Assembly: GCF_019753045.1 (NCBI RefSeq)
Contig: NZ_JAIELN010000006.1
Span: 1 to 64,000 of the forward strand
Source of the DNA: Hyphomicrobium sp.
GTDB lineage: Bacteria; Pseudomonadota; Alphaproteobacteria; Rhizobiales; Hyphomicrobiaceae
Length of the DNA: 64,000 nucleotides
Direction of reading: 5' to 3'
Part shown: piece by piece, positions 54,853-63,337 of the stretch
Position numbering within the stretch: position 1 is the first letter of the stretch
How the letters are laid out: each line of letters starts with the position of its first letter
Notes under the pieces: model-generated
What the model was told of the DNA's origin: nothing
The model's database searches: none
What the model saw: only the letters and a program-made list of their open reading frames with translations
Program-made: the position numbers and the translations under genes

Positions 54853-55995
54853 ATGGCTGCTTGCCGTTGGATATTGCTTCTAGCTGTGGTCGCCGCTGCG
54901 CTCGTGCGTACCCCGGCAGGAGCCGTGGAGGGATCGGGCTCGCTCGCTGCGTCCGCCGCGACGTTGATCCAAAACTTCGCGGCCGCAGGCGCTGATGGCA
55001 AGTCGTCTCCGCTCCCTGCGCTGAGTGTCGCGATAGGGCGGGACGGAACACTGCTGTACGCCGATGGATTTGGAGACGTCGATGACCAGCATCGTTCGGC
55101 GTCGGCGCAAACGATCTACATGGTTGGCTCGATAACGAAGCAGTTCACGGCTACTGCTGTCCTTCGGCTCATCGAGAAGCATGCAGTTGTCCAGCGTGAT
55201 GGTTCCCCGCTGACCACAGCTACGCCACTTGCCAGCCTGCTCGACGTTGCAGATGGCTGGACGCTCGAAGGGGGACCACCCATCACCGTGGGTAACCTCT
55301 TGTCGATGACGTCGAACCTCCCGAACTTCACGCGCCGGCCACCTCATGAGCTCGATCCCTGGGGAGCCGTTCCTGCGCGACGCTTGCTCGATGGCATAAA
55401 AGGCTATCGGCCGAGCGGTTTTCCCGGATCCTTCGAATACTCGAACACGAGCTACTTCCTGCTGTCTGAACTCATGGAAGCCGTCGAGGTCGATGGCGTG
55501 TCGCGCGACTACCGCCGCATTCTGCAGGAGGAAGTTTTTTCGCGCCTCGGCCTCGCAGATACGGGCTTCGGAAACGATCCAAGCTTTGCGCATCGCTTGG
55601 CAAGTCCGCACTACCGCCGGCGGCCGCGGTTCTCACAACCGGATTGGTTGAAAGGCAGCGGCGACGTTGCTTCGTCCGTCCTCGATATTTTCAAATGGAA
55701 TAAGGCTTTGATGGAGGGGCGCGCACTGACGCCTGCTATGCGCGACGTCATGCTCTCTGATTCTGCGCGCGTCGATGTATGGACCTACTATGGTGCAGGT
55801 TGGTTCATCACGCACAAGGATGGCGTGGACCGCTATTTTCACAGCGGCACCGTCTCGGGCTATACGGCTTTCAACCTGATCGTCCGTCCCCGCACCGAAC
55901 ATTGGGTGTCGGTAACTCTGCTGACGAATAGCGACGGCGTGGAGGATCTCGACGTCTTGGCCGATAAGCTCGCGTCGCTCGTCCTTGCGCCTTGA
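54853..55995 (+). CDS. beta-lactamase-fold serine hydrolase (class C-like)
   Basis: 380 residues. Signal peptide (ACRWILLLAVVAAALV) then a class C/AmpC-like hydrolase: SxxK in VGSITKQFTA, YSN in FEYSNTSYF, and HSG (KTG equivalent) in YFHSGTVSG. It is probably periplasmic and acts on peptides or esters rather than as a resistance enzyme. It lies just upstream of xoxF; a functional tie is not shown. Confidence 0.88.
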   Translation: MAACRWILLLAVVAAALVRTPAGAVEGSGSLAASAATLIQNFAAAGADGKSSPLPALSVAIGRDGTLLYADGFGDVDDQHRSASAQTIYMVGSITKQFTATAVLRLIEKHAVVQRDGSPLTTATPLASLLDVADGWTLEGGPPITVGNLLSMTSNLPNFTRRPPHELDPWGAVPARRLLDGIKGYRPSGFPGSFEYSNTSYFLLSELMEAVEVDGVSRDYRRILQEEVFSRLGLADTGFGNDPSFAHRLASPHYRRRPRFSQPDWLKGSGDVASSVLDIFKWNKALMEGRALTPAMRDVMLSDSARVDVWTYYGAGWFITHKDGVDRYFHSGTVSGYTAFNLIVRPRTEHWVSVTLLTNSDGVEDLDVLADKLASLVLAP

Positions 55996-56527
55996 AGACC
56001 CGATTTTCACGAACGGTTGAACTGAAATATCGCTCCCGGGATTTTGAGGCATAGAATTCGGGAGAATTGCCCGTGGCGGAATGTCGAAGCCTATCGGCAT
56101 ATTGCAAATGCCACGTTGAAAGGCGTCGAGCGGTTTTCTCCCGTGCTCCGCTCGGCGCCGATTTTTTTGGCTTCTATCGTCCGATGGCATTTCGGGGGCA
56201 AAACTGATCCCTATGCGTCGTGATAACATCACATCCGCGTGAACAGGAAGCCTTCCTATACGCGCTAGGAACAACTCCCATGGTTTCGGAAAAATTTGAA
56301 CATTAGCGTCCTCACGCTGAAGTACAGCGGGCTGTTTCGCGTCAAGCGGTACAGCTGAATAACGACCCGACGCACGCAGTTAGCCAAATCACTTCGTCGT
56401 TTCTCAGTCCGCGACCAGCCGGTTCGCGGAACGAAGTCTCTTTGTTTGCTGCGAAGCCGGAAAAGAGCCGTGCCGTGATCGGCGAAAGCGGACCGCGGTG
56501 AAAATGAAAGGCTATGGAGGAAGCACA
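55996..56527. other. intergenic region upstream of xoxF
   Basis: 530 bases with no convincing ORF or RNA. It must hold the xoxF promoter and any lanthanide-dependent control site. I could not pick a -35/-10 pair with confidence. A strong ribosome site, GGAGGAAG, lies at the right end for the ATG at 56528. Confidence 0.5.
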
Positions 56528-58411
56528 ATGAGAATGAGTTCGCTCCGTTATTTTGCGGGCGGAATCTTGGCGGCGCTGATCGGGATTTCCGTTCCAGCGG
56601 TTGCCGAAGATGAAGTTGCGCAACGCGCGGCCAATCCCAACGAGTGGGCTGCGCCGGGCCGTGACAACGCCTTGACCCGTCACAGCCCGCTTAAGGACAT
56701 CACAGCCGACAACGTCTCGAAGCTGCAGATGGTCTGGTCGCAATCGACCGGCGCGCTTCGCGGTCATGAAGGGCAGCCCGTGGTCATCGAAGACGTTGGC
56801 GGCAAGCCGATGATGTTCTTCGTCTCCGGCTGCCCCGAGATGTCGAAGTGCAATATCGTACAGGGTCTCGATCTTTCCGATCCCGACCACCCGAAGCAGA
56901 TTTGGAACTACGTGAAGCAGACGGACCGTGACGAGACCGCAGTGCCGCGGGCATGCTGCGATACGGTCAACCGCGGCCCGGCTTATGGCGATGGAAAGGT
57001 CGTGTTCGGCACGCTCGACGGCTTCCTCATCGCTCTCGACGCCCAGACCGGCAAGGAAGCCTGGGTTGTCAAGCATGCGTGGCCGGAAAAAGGTGAGACG
57101 ATCACCAACGCGCCGCTTATCGCCGATGGCCTTGTCATCATCGGATTCGGCGGTGACGAGTTCGCTGCCCGCGGCCGGGTCAACGCCTACGACCTGAAGA
57201 CCGGCAAGCAGGTTTGGAAATGCTACTCGACGGGCTCCGACAAGGACGTCTGTCTGACGCCGGAAACCAATAAGGCCAACCCGCACTACGGTACGGCAGG
57301 CAAGGATCTCGGCATCCACACGCACGTCGGCGACGATTGGAAGATCGGCGGCGGTTCGGCGTGGGGCTGGTTCAGCTACGATCCAGAACTGAAGATGGTC
57401 TACTACTCGACAGGCAACCCTGGCCTGTGGAGCCCCGCTTATCGTTGCGCCAAGAAAACGCACGAGGAATGCAACACGGGCGAGTTCGACAATAAGTGGT
57501 CGATGACCATTTTCGGGCGCAAGGTCGATACGGGTGAAGCGGTCTTCGCTTACCAGATGACTCCGTTCGATCAGTGGGACTACGACGGCGTCAACGAGAA
57601 TATTCTCGTCGACATGAACGTCGACGGCAAAGACCGTAAGACGCTTGTTCACTTCGACCGCAACGGCTTCAGCTATGTTCTCGACCGGACCGACGGCACG
57701 CTGCTCCGTGCCAACAAGTACGTCACCGTGAACTGGGCCGAGAAGGTCGACCTCAAGACAGGCCGGCCGGTGAAGGTCCGCGAGCACTCCCCGCTCGAAC
57801 GTGGCCGCAACGTCAATGCCTGCCCGTCGGCGATGGGCGGCAAGGACCAGCAGCCGTGCTCGGTCGATCCGGCAGAGCCCAACAAGTTCTATTGCCCCAC
57901 GAACAACTGGTGCATGGAGCTTGAGCCGCAGGAGCGCAGCCACACGCAACAGGGCACGGTCTACGTGTTCGCCAACGTGTTCATGTTCCCGGAGAAGCCC
58001 GGCGTCACCGGCAAGATCAAAAAGTACGATGTCTTGACCGGCCAGACCGATTGGGAAATTCCGGACCAGTATCCTAACTGGGGCGGCACGCTCAACACAT
58101 CCGGCGGCCTGATGTTCTACGGCTCGCTTGGCGGAGATTTCCGTGCAGTCGATCGCAACTCCGGCAAGGTCCTGTGGGATCGCAAGCTCGCCTCAGGCAT
58201 CATCGGCAATCCGATCACCTACAAGATCAAAGGCAAGCAGTATATCTCGATCTTGTCGGGTATTGGCGGATGGATCGGCGTACCCGTCACCGCAGGCCTC
58301 GATCTCAACGACAAGTTCGGTGCGATCGGCGCCACGGCCATGACCAAAGCAGCAAACCTCGACAAGATTCCCCAGGCCGGAACGCTCTTCACGTTCCGGG
58401 TGATGGAATAG
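56528..58411 (+). CDS. xoxF: XoxF-type lanthanide-dependent methanol dehydrogenase
   Basis: 627 residues from the ATG at 56528 with GGAGGA upstream. Signal peptide (MRMSSLRYFAGGILAALIGI, cleaved near VAE). Eight-bladed PQQ propeller. Diagnostic residues: vicinal disulfide Cys 143-144 (RACCDTVNRG) over PQQ, and DYD in FDQWDYDGVNEN (Asp 351 and Asp 353). The second Asp is the extra ligand that marks lanthanide enzymes; MxaF has Ala there. It oxidises methanol, perhaps other small alcohols, in the periplasm and gives electrons to cytochrome cL. The clade (XoxF1, 3 or 5) cannot be fixed by eye. No mxaI is present. Confidence 0.95.
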   Translation: MRMSSLRYFAGGILAALIGISVPAVAEDEVAQRAANPNEWAAPGRDNALTRHSPLKDITADNVSKLQMVWSQSTGALRGHEGQPVVIEDVGGKPMMFFVSGCPEMSKCNIVQGLDLSDPDHPKQIWNYVKQTDRDETAVPRACCDTVNRGPAYGDGKVVFGTLDGFLIALDAQTGKEAWVVKHAWPEKGETITNAPLIADGLVIIGFGGDEFAARGRVNAYDLKTGKQVWKCYSTGSDKDVCLTPETNKANPHYGTAGKDLGIHTHVGDDWKIGGGSAWGWFSYDPELKMVYYSTGNPGLWSPAYRCAKKTHEECNTGEFDNKWSMTIFGRKVDTGEAVFAYQMTPFDQWDYDGVNENILVDMNVDGKDRKTLVHFDRNGFSYVLDRTDGTLLRANKYVTVNWAEKVDLKTGRPVKVREHSPLERGRNVNACPSAMGGKDQQPCSVDPAEPNKFYCPTNNWCMELEPQERSHTQQGTVYVFANVFMFPEKPGVTGKIKKYDVLTGQTDWEIPDQYPNWGGTLNTSGGLMFYGSLGGDFRAVDRNSGKVLWDRKLASGIIGNPITYKIKGKQYISILSGIGGWIGVPVTAGLDLNDKFGAIGATAMTKAANLDKIPQAGTLFTFRVME

Positions 58412-58435
58412 TCCCGCTTCGCAGAGAATTCGATT

Positions 58436-58464
58436 GGCGCCCGGCGAATTGCTCGCCGGGCGCC
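58436..58464 (+). terminator. strong hairpin between xoxF and the downstream genes
   Basis: A perfect 12-bp GC-rich stem, GGCGCCCGGCGA with TCGCCGGGCGCC, and a 5-nt loop. It starts 25 nt after the xoxF stop. There is no T run, so it may be a partial terminator or protect the xoxF end of a processed transcript. Confidence 0.7.
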
Positions 58465-58521
58465 GTCGTCGGTATGAGCGCCCCGAACAAGGCGCGCGAT
58501 TTCAAAATGAGAGTCACCTCA

Positions 58522-60363
58522 ATGGCTTTTGATCGCAGTCTGCGGCGTCCGCGGCGTTTCCGGGCTCTGGCGGCCACACTGTTGATGTCCGGCCTGAATA
58601 TCGCCGGCCAGTCCGCTTTCGCCGCCGATGCCCCGACTGACAAAGACAAGCATCGTCTCGAGGCTGCGCTCGCTCGCCTCGAAGCGCAGATGCCGCTGAC
58701 GTCTGCCGATCACAACGCGCTGAAAAAGGCCGCGATGGAACGGCGAATTCCGGCCCTTCGGGTCTGCGGCGATCCGGGTAACTTGCCGCTTTCGGATATC
58801 AATCGCGCGGGTTTCCAAAACAAGATCATAGAGCTCATCGCTGCCGAGATGGGTACATCCGTTACCTATTTCTGGCGGCCCTATCTCGAACGCGGAATCA
58901 CACGGCAGACGTTCGAATCCGGCGATTGTGACGTCCTGCTCGATCTGCCGGTCGGCTTCGAGCGAGTCCTGACGACCGAGCCGATCTATCGGACGACGTA
59001 CGTCCTCGCTTACCGCATTGATCGCGGCCTGAAGATCAAGGATCTCGATGATCCGCAGCTGCAGAAGCTTTCCATCGGTACGTTTCAGACGTCCGGCATT
59101 CGCATGGCGCTGGCTGAACGCGGCATACGCAGCAATGTGAGCCTTCACGTCCTGAGCCACAATTCTGACCTCGACCCCGCGGCCCAGCCCTGGCGGCAAG
59201 TGCAGGATGTCATCGACGGGAAACTCGACGTTGCGGCGGTGTGGGGGCCGTTTGCCGGCTGGCTGAAGACGATGAAGGGCGAGCCGCTCGTCATCCAGCC
59301 GGTCAATCTCGACGAGGATGATGTTCCGCTCGAATTCGACCTGACGATCGGTCTCCGGAAGATCGATTGGATCCTCAAGTACAAATTCGATCTGGCGCTG
59401 GAAGCGAAGAAGGCCGAGATCGAAAAGATACTGCGGGACTATGGCGTGCCGCTCGTGCAATGCAGCCGTTGCTTCGTCGCCGGGGATCTTCCGTCGCACG
59501 GCATCTATACGAAGCCCGTTATGGCGGCGAACCCTGTGCACGTCGCGATCGCGCCCGATCAGAACGTCACGCGTGAACGCCTCGAAAATTGGCTCAAAGA
59601 AGGAGCCGACATCAACCAGGAGCTGGCGAACGCTGTACTTGCCGATGACAAAGATCGCATCTCGTTCCTGATCGACAAGGGCGCCGATGTAAACAAGCTC
59701 GATCGCGAAGGGTATGCGCCGTTGCACATCGCTGCGCGAAACGAGCGTCCGGAAATCATTACTGCACTGATTGGCCGCAAAGCTGACGTCAACATAAAGG
59801 ACCGGGACGGCTACACGCCGTTGCAGCATGCTGTGCTGCGTAACTCGCCGCCGGCCATAGAAGCACTGGGGAGCCACGGCGCCGATCTCGAGGCACGTAC
59901 GCCCGCAGGCGTGACGCCGCTCGCTTTGGCGATCCTGGAAAGCAAATACAAGGCGGCGATCGCTCTCATCGCCGCCGGAGCAAACGTCGAGACGGCGGAC
60001 GGAGAGGCGAAGCTCACGCCATTGATGCTGATTTCCGGCTCCGAAGACCGGGAGCTGACATTGGCCGCCGGAGTATCGCGAATAGAAAAGGTCAATCCCG
60101 GCGATCCAGGTCCGATTGATGTCGCCCGCGCGATGATCGCCAAAGGCGCGAAGGTCAACGACGTTTCGGGCTCGGGCGTGACGGCGCTTCTCCTTGCTGC
60201 CGCGCACAACAATGCTCCGATCGTCGGTCTACTGGCACAGGCCGGCGCTGATCCGAATTTCAAGTCACCGCAGGGTCAGACCGCTGCCGATCTCGCCCGC
60301 CAGAACGGCAACACCTCGGTCGTCAGCCTGCTTGGCCTTCTCTCTCAGGAGCGGAGCAATTGA
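58522..60363 (+). CDS. XoxJ-like binding protein fused to ankyrin repeats
   Basis: 613 residues from the ATG at 58522 (GAGAG upstream; earlier in-frame ATGs at 58507 and 58474 are possible). Signal peptide ends near SAFAADA. Residues about 70-320 match the MxaJ/XoxJ-type family of quinoprotein dehydrogenase-associated periplasmic binding proteins: LRVCGDPGNLPLSDINRAGF, GDCDVLLDLPVGFERVLTTE. A CSRC pair follows. Residues about 345-610 are seven or so ankyrin repeats (DREGYAPLHIAARNERPEII, DRDGYTPLQHAVLRNSPPAI, GVTPLALAILESK). XoxJ is normally about 270 residues and activates XoxF; this fusion adds a protein-binding solenoid. Confidence 0.92.
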   Translation: MAFDRSLRRPRRFRALAATLLMSGLNIAGQSAFAADAPTDKDKHRLEAALARLEAQMPLTSADHNALKKAAMERRIPALRVCGDPGNLPLSDINRAGFQNKIIELIAAEMGTSVTYFWRPYLERGITRQTFESGDCDVLLDLPVGFERVLTTEPIYRTTYVLAYRIDRGLKIKDLDDPQLQKLSIGTFQTSGIRMALAERGIRSNVSLHVLSHNSDLDPAAQPWRQVQDVIDGKLDVAAVWGPFAGWLKTMKGEPLVIQPVNLDEDDVPLEFDLTIGLRKIDWILKYKFDLALEAKKAEIEKILRDYGVPLVQCSRCFVAGDLPSHGIYTKPVMAANPVHVAIAPDQNVTRERLENWLKEGADINQELANAVLADDKDRISFLIDKGADVNKLDREGYAPLHIAARNERPEIITALIGRKADVNIKDRDGYTPLQHAVLRNSPPAIEALGSHGADLEARTPAGVTPLALAILESKYKAAIALIAAGANVETADGEAKLTPLMLISGSEDRELTLAAGVSRIEKVNPGDPGPIDVARAMIAKGAKVNDVSGSGVTALLLAAAHNNAPIVGLLAQAGADPNFKSPQGQTAADLARQNGNTSVVSLLGLLSQERSN

Positions 60364-60495
60364 GGCGCGTTGTGACAATCAATTTCGGGAAATTTCGGCA
60401 ATGGCGAACGCGTTAAATGGAGAGTGTCGGTTGTCAGCCGAACCAATGATTTGAGCACTTGGGGTAAATTTGAATATGCAGGGAAGGATCGGCTC

Positions 60496-61065
60496 GTGAG
60501 AAATTGGAATTGGGTATCTGTATTTATCGCTGCCTTGATACTGGGCACAGCGGCGTTGTTCGTATCCGCGAACATCGTCATGGCCGATGACGACGATGAT
60601 CCGCAGGCTGCAGCCAAAGCAGCGGCAGCCAAGGCTTATGAAGAATTCAAGGCCAGGAAGCCGACGGAGGTCACGCACAAGCCCCCGCTCGAAGTCGATA
60701 AGGCCAATCCCATTGGGACGATGAAGAACCCCTACACGGATCAGGCCGACAAGATCGAAGAGGGCAAGAAGCTCTACTTCTCATACAGCTGCAATGGCTG
60801 CCACGGTGGTGGCGGTGGTGGTGGCATGTGTCCGCCGCTCACGAATGAAACTTGGGTCTACGGCGGCGATGACGACATCCTCTTCCGGCTGATCTCGCAC
60901 GGCAGCCAGGATCTGCAGAAGACTTACGGGCTGAGCCGCAAGGGTCAGGAAAGCGTTGTCGGACCGATGCCGCCATTCGGCGAAATCATCAAGGACGACG
61001 ACGAATTGTGGAAGATCATTGCCTTCGTTCACTCGCTTTACAAAGGCTCGAAGAGGACCTGGTGA
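60496..61065 (+). CDS. xoxG: cytochrome cL-like electron acceptor of XoxF
   Basis: 189 residues from a GTG at 60496 with GGAAGGA upstream; an ATG further up (60424) has no site. Signal peptide (WVSVFIAALILGTAALFVSA). Heme site CNGCH (Cys 99-His 103) followed by a seven-Gly stretch and MCPPL; axial Met probably in GPMPPFGE. It accepts electrons from XoxF and passes them to the terminal oxidase chain. Stop overlaps the next start as GTGA. Place directly after the binding protein fits xoxFJG-type order. Confidence 0.9.
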   Translation: MRNWNWVSVFIAALILGTAALFVSANIVMADDDDDPQAAAKAAAAKAYEEFKARKPTEVTHKPPLEVDKANPIGTMKNPYTDQADKIEEGKKLYFSYSCNGCHGGGGGGGMCPPLTNETWVYGGDDDILFRLISHGSQDLQKTYGLSRKGQESVVGPMPPFGEIIKDDDELWKIIAFVHSLYKGSKRTW

Positions 61066-62336
61066 CGAGGCAACAGCGAAGCGCCCCGTACGTCCTTGCG
61101 AGCACAATGCAAGTTGCCAAAGGGTTAGCATTAGTGCTGGCGGCATTCCTGATGTGTCTGGCTGATCCGGTGCGGAGCAATGAAGCTCCGCCCGGAGATG
61201 GCGCGCGCACGGCGCTTGGCATCACAATAGCTTACCTCGGGAAGACCTACGCCGAAGCCGAGCCGCTTTCCCTTGTCGATAAGATCTACACGGATAAGGG
61301 CATCCAGGGCGCGCGTGTTGGGCTCGTAGAAGACAACATGACTGGCCGCCTGATCGGCCAGCATTATGCGCTTGTCGAAGCCATTGTTCCGGAAGGCGAG
61401 GATATCAAGCCGAAAGCGCTCGAATTGTTCAAGTCGGGCGTTTCGTTGATCGTCGCGGACCTCGAACCGGCGGATCTTCTCGCCGTCGCGGATCTTCCCG
61501 AGGCAAACGACGCCATCATCATGAGCATCCGCTCGAGCGACGACAGGATTCGTAACGAAGACTGCCGAAAAAACATTTTTCACATCCCTCCCGATTGGGC
61601 GATGCGCGCAGACGCGCTCGCCCAGTTTCTGATCTGGAAGCAATGGCGGAAGTGGGCGCTGATCTCTGGCGAGATGCCGAAGGATAAGGACTATGCGGCC
61701 GCGGTGCGCCGAGCGGCGGCGCGCTTCGGCGGAAAAATCGTCGGCGAGAAGTCTTATGCGTATGTTGCGGGTTCCCGCCGCACCGACACCGGGCATCAGC
61801 AGATTCAGAAGCAGATGCCATTGCTCACGCAGGGCCTCGGCGATGCCGACGTCATCATCGTCGCGGATGTCGAGGAAAGTTTCGGCGACTACCTTCTGTT
61901 CAATAGCTACGAGCCGCGCCCTGTTGCGGGTACCCACGGCCTGACCGCCGTTTCATGGCATCGCTCCTATGAGGAGAGCGCCGCGACGCAGATGCAGAAC
62001 CGGTTCGAACGCAAGACCGGCCGCGTCATGACGGAGCGCGATTATTCCGCCTGGCTTGCCGTGCGCACCTTCGGCGAAGCGGTGACGCGCACCAACTCGG
62101 CGGATCCGGGCGTGCTCCGGTCATACCTGCTGTCGGACAAATTCGAGGTCGCCGGGTTCAAATCGCAAGGCATGAATTTCCGGCGATGGGATCGTCAGTT
62201 GCGCCAGCCGGTCCTGCTGGCGGGGCCGCGGGCACTGGTTTCGATATCGCCACAGGAAGGCTTCCTGCATCCCAAATACCTCACCGACACGCTCGGCTAC
62301 GACGAACCGGAATCGAAATGCCGACAGCGAAACTAA
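61062..62336 (+). CDS. PQQ-dependent pathway-associated ABC-type substrate-binding protein
   Basis: 424 residues if started at the GTG at 61062 that overlaps the cytochrome stop (GTGA); an ATG at 61107 would drop 15 residues. Signal-type helix (GLALVLAAFLMCLADPVRS). Periplasmic leucine-binding-protein fold: GITIAYLGKTYAEAEPLSLV, GLVEDNMTGRLIGQHY, FSGEMPKD-type region ALISGEMPKDKDYAAAVRRA. Such proteins are recurrent in PQQ alcohol-catabolism clusters with a matching ABC exporter, not seen in the window. Substrate unknown. Confidence 0.88.
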   Translation: MTRQQRSAPYVLASTMQVAKGLALVLAAFLMCLADPVRSNEAPPGDGARTALGITIAYLGKTYAEAEPLSLVDKIYTDKGIQGARVGLVEDNMTGRLIGQHYALVEAIVPEGEDIKPKALELFKSGVSLIVADLEPADLLAVADLPEANDAIIMSIRSSDDRIRNEDCRKNIFHIPPDWAMRADALAQFLIWKQWRKWALISGEMPKDKDYAAAVRRAAARFGGKIVGEKSYAYVAGSRRTDTGHQQIQKQMPLLTQGLGDADVIIVADVEESFGDYLLFNSYEPRPVAGTHGLTAVSWHRSYEESAATQMQNRFERKTGRVMTERDYSAWLAVRTFGEAVTRTNSADPGVLRSYLLSDKFEVAGFKSQGMNFRRWDRQLRQPVLLAGPRALVSISPQEGFLHPKYLTDTLGYDEPESKCRQRN

Positions 62337-62358
62337 GGCCAACGATCATAGGCGTTGA

Positions 62359-63327
62359 ATGATGCGATTAGGTTGGAAACTGGCGATTATTTCGTTCTGT
62401 ATGGCTCACCCGGCACTCGCGGGCACAGCCTTCATCAGCAACGAAAAAGACAACACCATTACCATGCTCGATACGGGTACGCTGAAAGTGGTCAAGACCG
62501 TTCCCGTCGGAAAGCGGCCGCGCGGAATGGTGCTCTCTCCTGATTACAAAACGCTCTTCATCTGTGCGGGTGACGACAATCGCCTCGATGTGATGGATAC
62601 GACGACATTTGAAATCACCAGCACACACGAGACATCAGGTCCAGATCCCGAACTGCTCGACATCGATCACGCCGGCAAGTTCATTTACATCGCCAACGAA
62701 GACGACGGCATGGTGACGGTGATAAGCGCTGCCGACGGGGCCGTGCGCGGAGAGATTCAGATCGGCGTCGAGCCCGAAGGTATGGCGGTGTCCCCGGATG
62801 ATACCATCGTGGTTGCGACATCGGAATCGACCAGCATGGCGCATTTCATCGATATCAAATCGATGACGGTTATCGCCAACGTGCTGGTCGATACGCGCCC
62901 GCGGGTTGCCCGTTACACGCCCGATGGAAAAGAGGTCTGGGTCACTGCGGAAGTCGGCGGCACCGTATCGGTGATCGACGCGGATCAACGCAAGATCAAG
63001 CAAAGACTGACGTTCGATATCCCGGGGGTCCGGCCGGAGTTGATCCAGCCGATGGGCGTGAAGTTCACACCCGACGGCAAGCGCGCGTTCGTTGCCCTAG
63101 GCCGGGCCAATCGTATCGCGGTCATAGACACCGCCACATACAAGACGTTGAGCCTTATCCTCGTTGGCCAGCGCCCCTGGCATATGGACTTCAACGCGGA
63201 TCACACGAAGCTCTTCACCGCCAACGGCCTCTCGAACGATGTCACTGTAATCGATGTCGCCAGCCTGAAGGCGGAGAAATCAGTCCCCGTTGGCCGCCTC
63301 CCTTGGGGCCTTGTCATCAAACCCTGA
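62359..63327 (+). CDS. PQQ-dependent catabolism-associated YVTN beta-propeller
   Basis: 322 residues. Signal peptide (MRLGWKLAIISFCMAHPALA) then seven YVTN-type blades: AFISNEKDNTITMLDTGTLK, IYIANEDDGMVTVISAADGA, VWVTAEVGGTVSVIDADQRK, and AFVALGRANRIAVIDTATYK. It ends VGRLPWGLVIKP. This family travels with PQQ dehydrogenases of alcohol catabolism. Function unknown; probably a periplasmic scaffold. Confidence 0.92.
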   Translation: MMRLGWKLAIISFCMAHPALAGTAFISNEKDNTITMLDTGTLKVVKTVPVGKRPRGMVLSPDYKTLFICAGDDNRLDVMDTTTFEITSTHETSGPDPELLDIDHAGKFIYIANEDDGMVTVISAADGAVRGEIQIGVEPEGMAVSPDDTIVVATSESTSMAHFIDIKSMTVIANVLVDTRPRVARYTPDGKEVWVTAEVGGTVSVIDADQRKIKQRLTFDIPGVRPELIQPMGVKFTPDGKRAFVALGRANRIAVIDTATYKTLSLILVGQRPWHMDFNADHTKLFTANGLSNDVTVIDVASLKAEKSVPVGRLPWGLVIKP

Positions 63328-63337
63328 TGTTTGCGTC

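Noticed and set aside
55996-56527. Promoter motif for xoxF
   Set aside because: TTGAAC near 56296 has no acceptable -10 at a normal distance; reporting one would be guesswork.
56342-57949. Minus-strand open frame of 535 codons over xoxF
   Set aside because: Shadow of the xoxF coding sequence; no start signal or domain.
58519-60207. Minus-strand open frame of 562 codons
   Set aside because: Shadow of the binding-protein/ankyrin gene.
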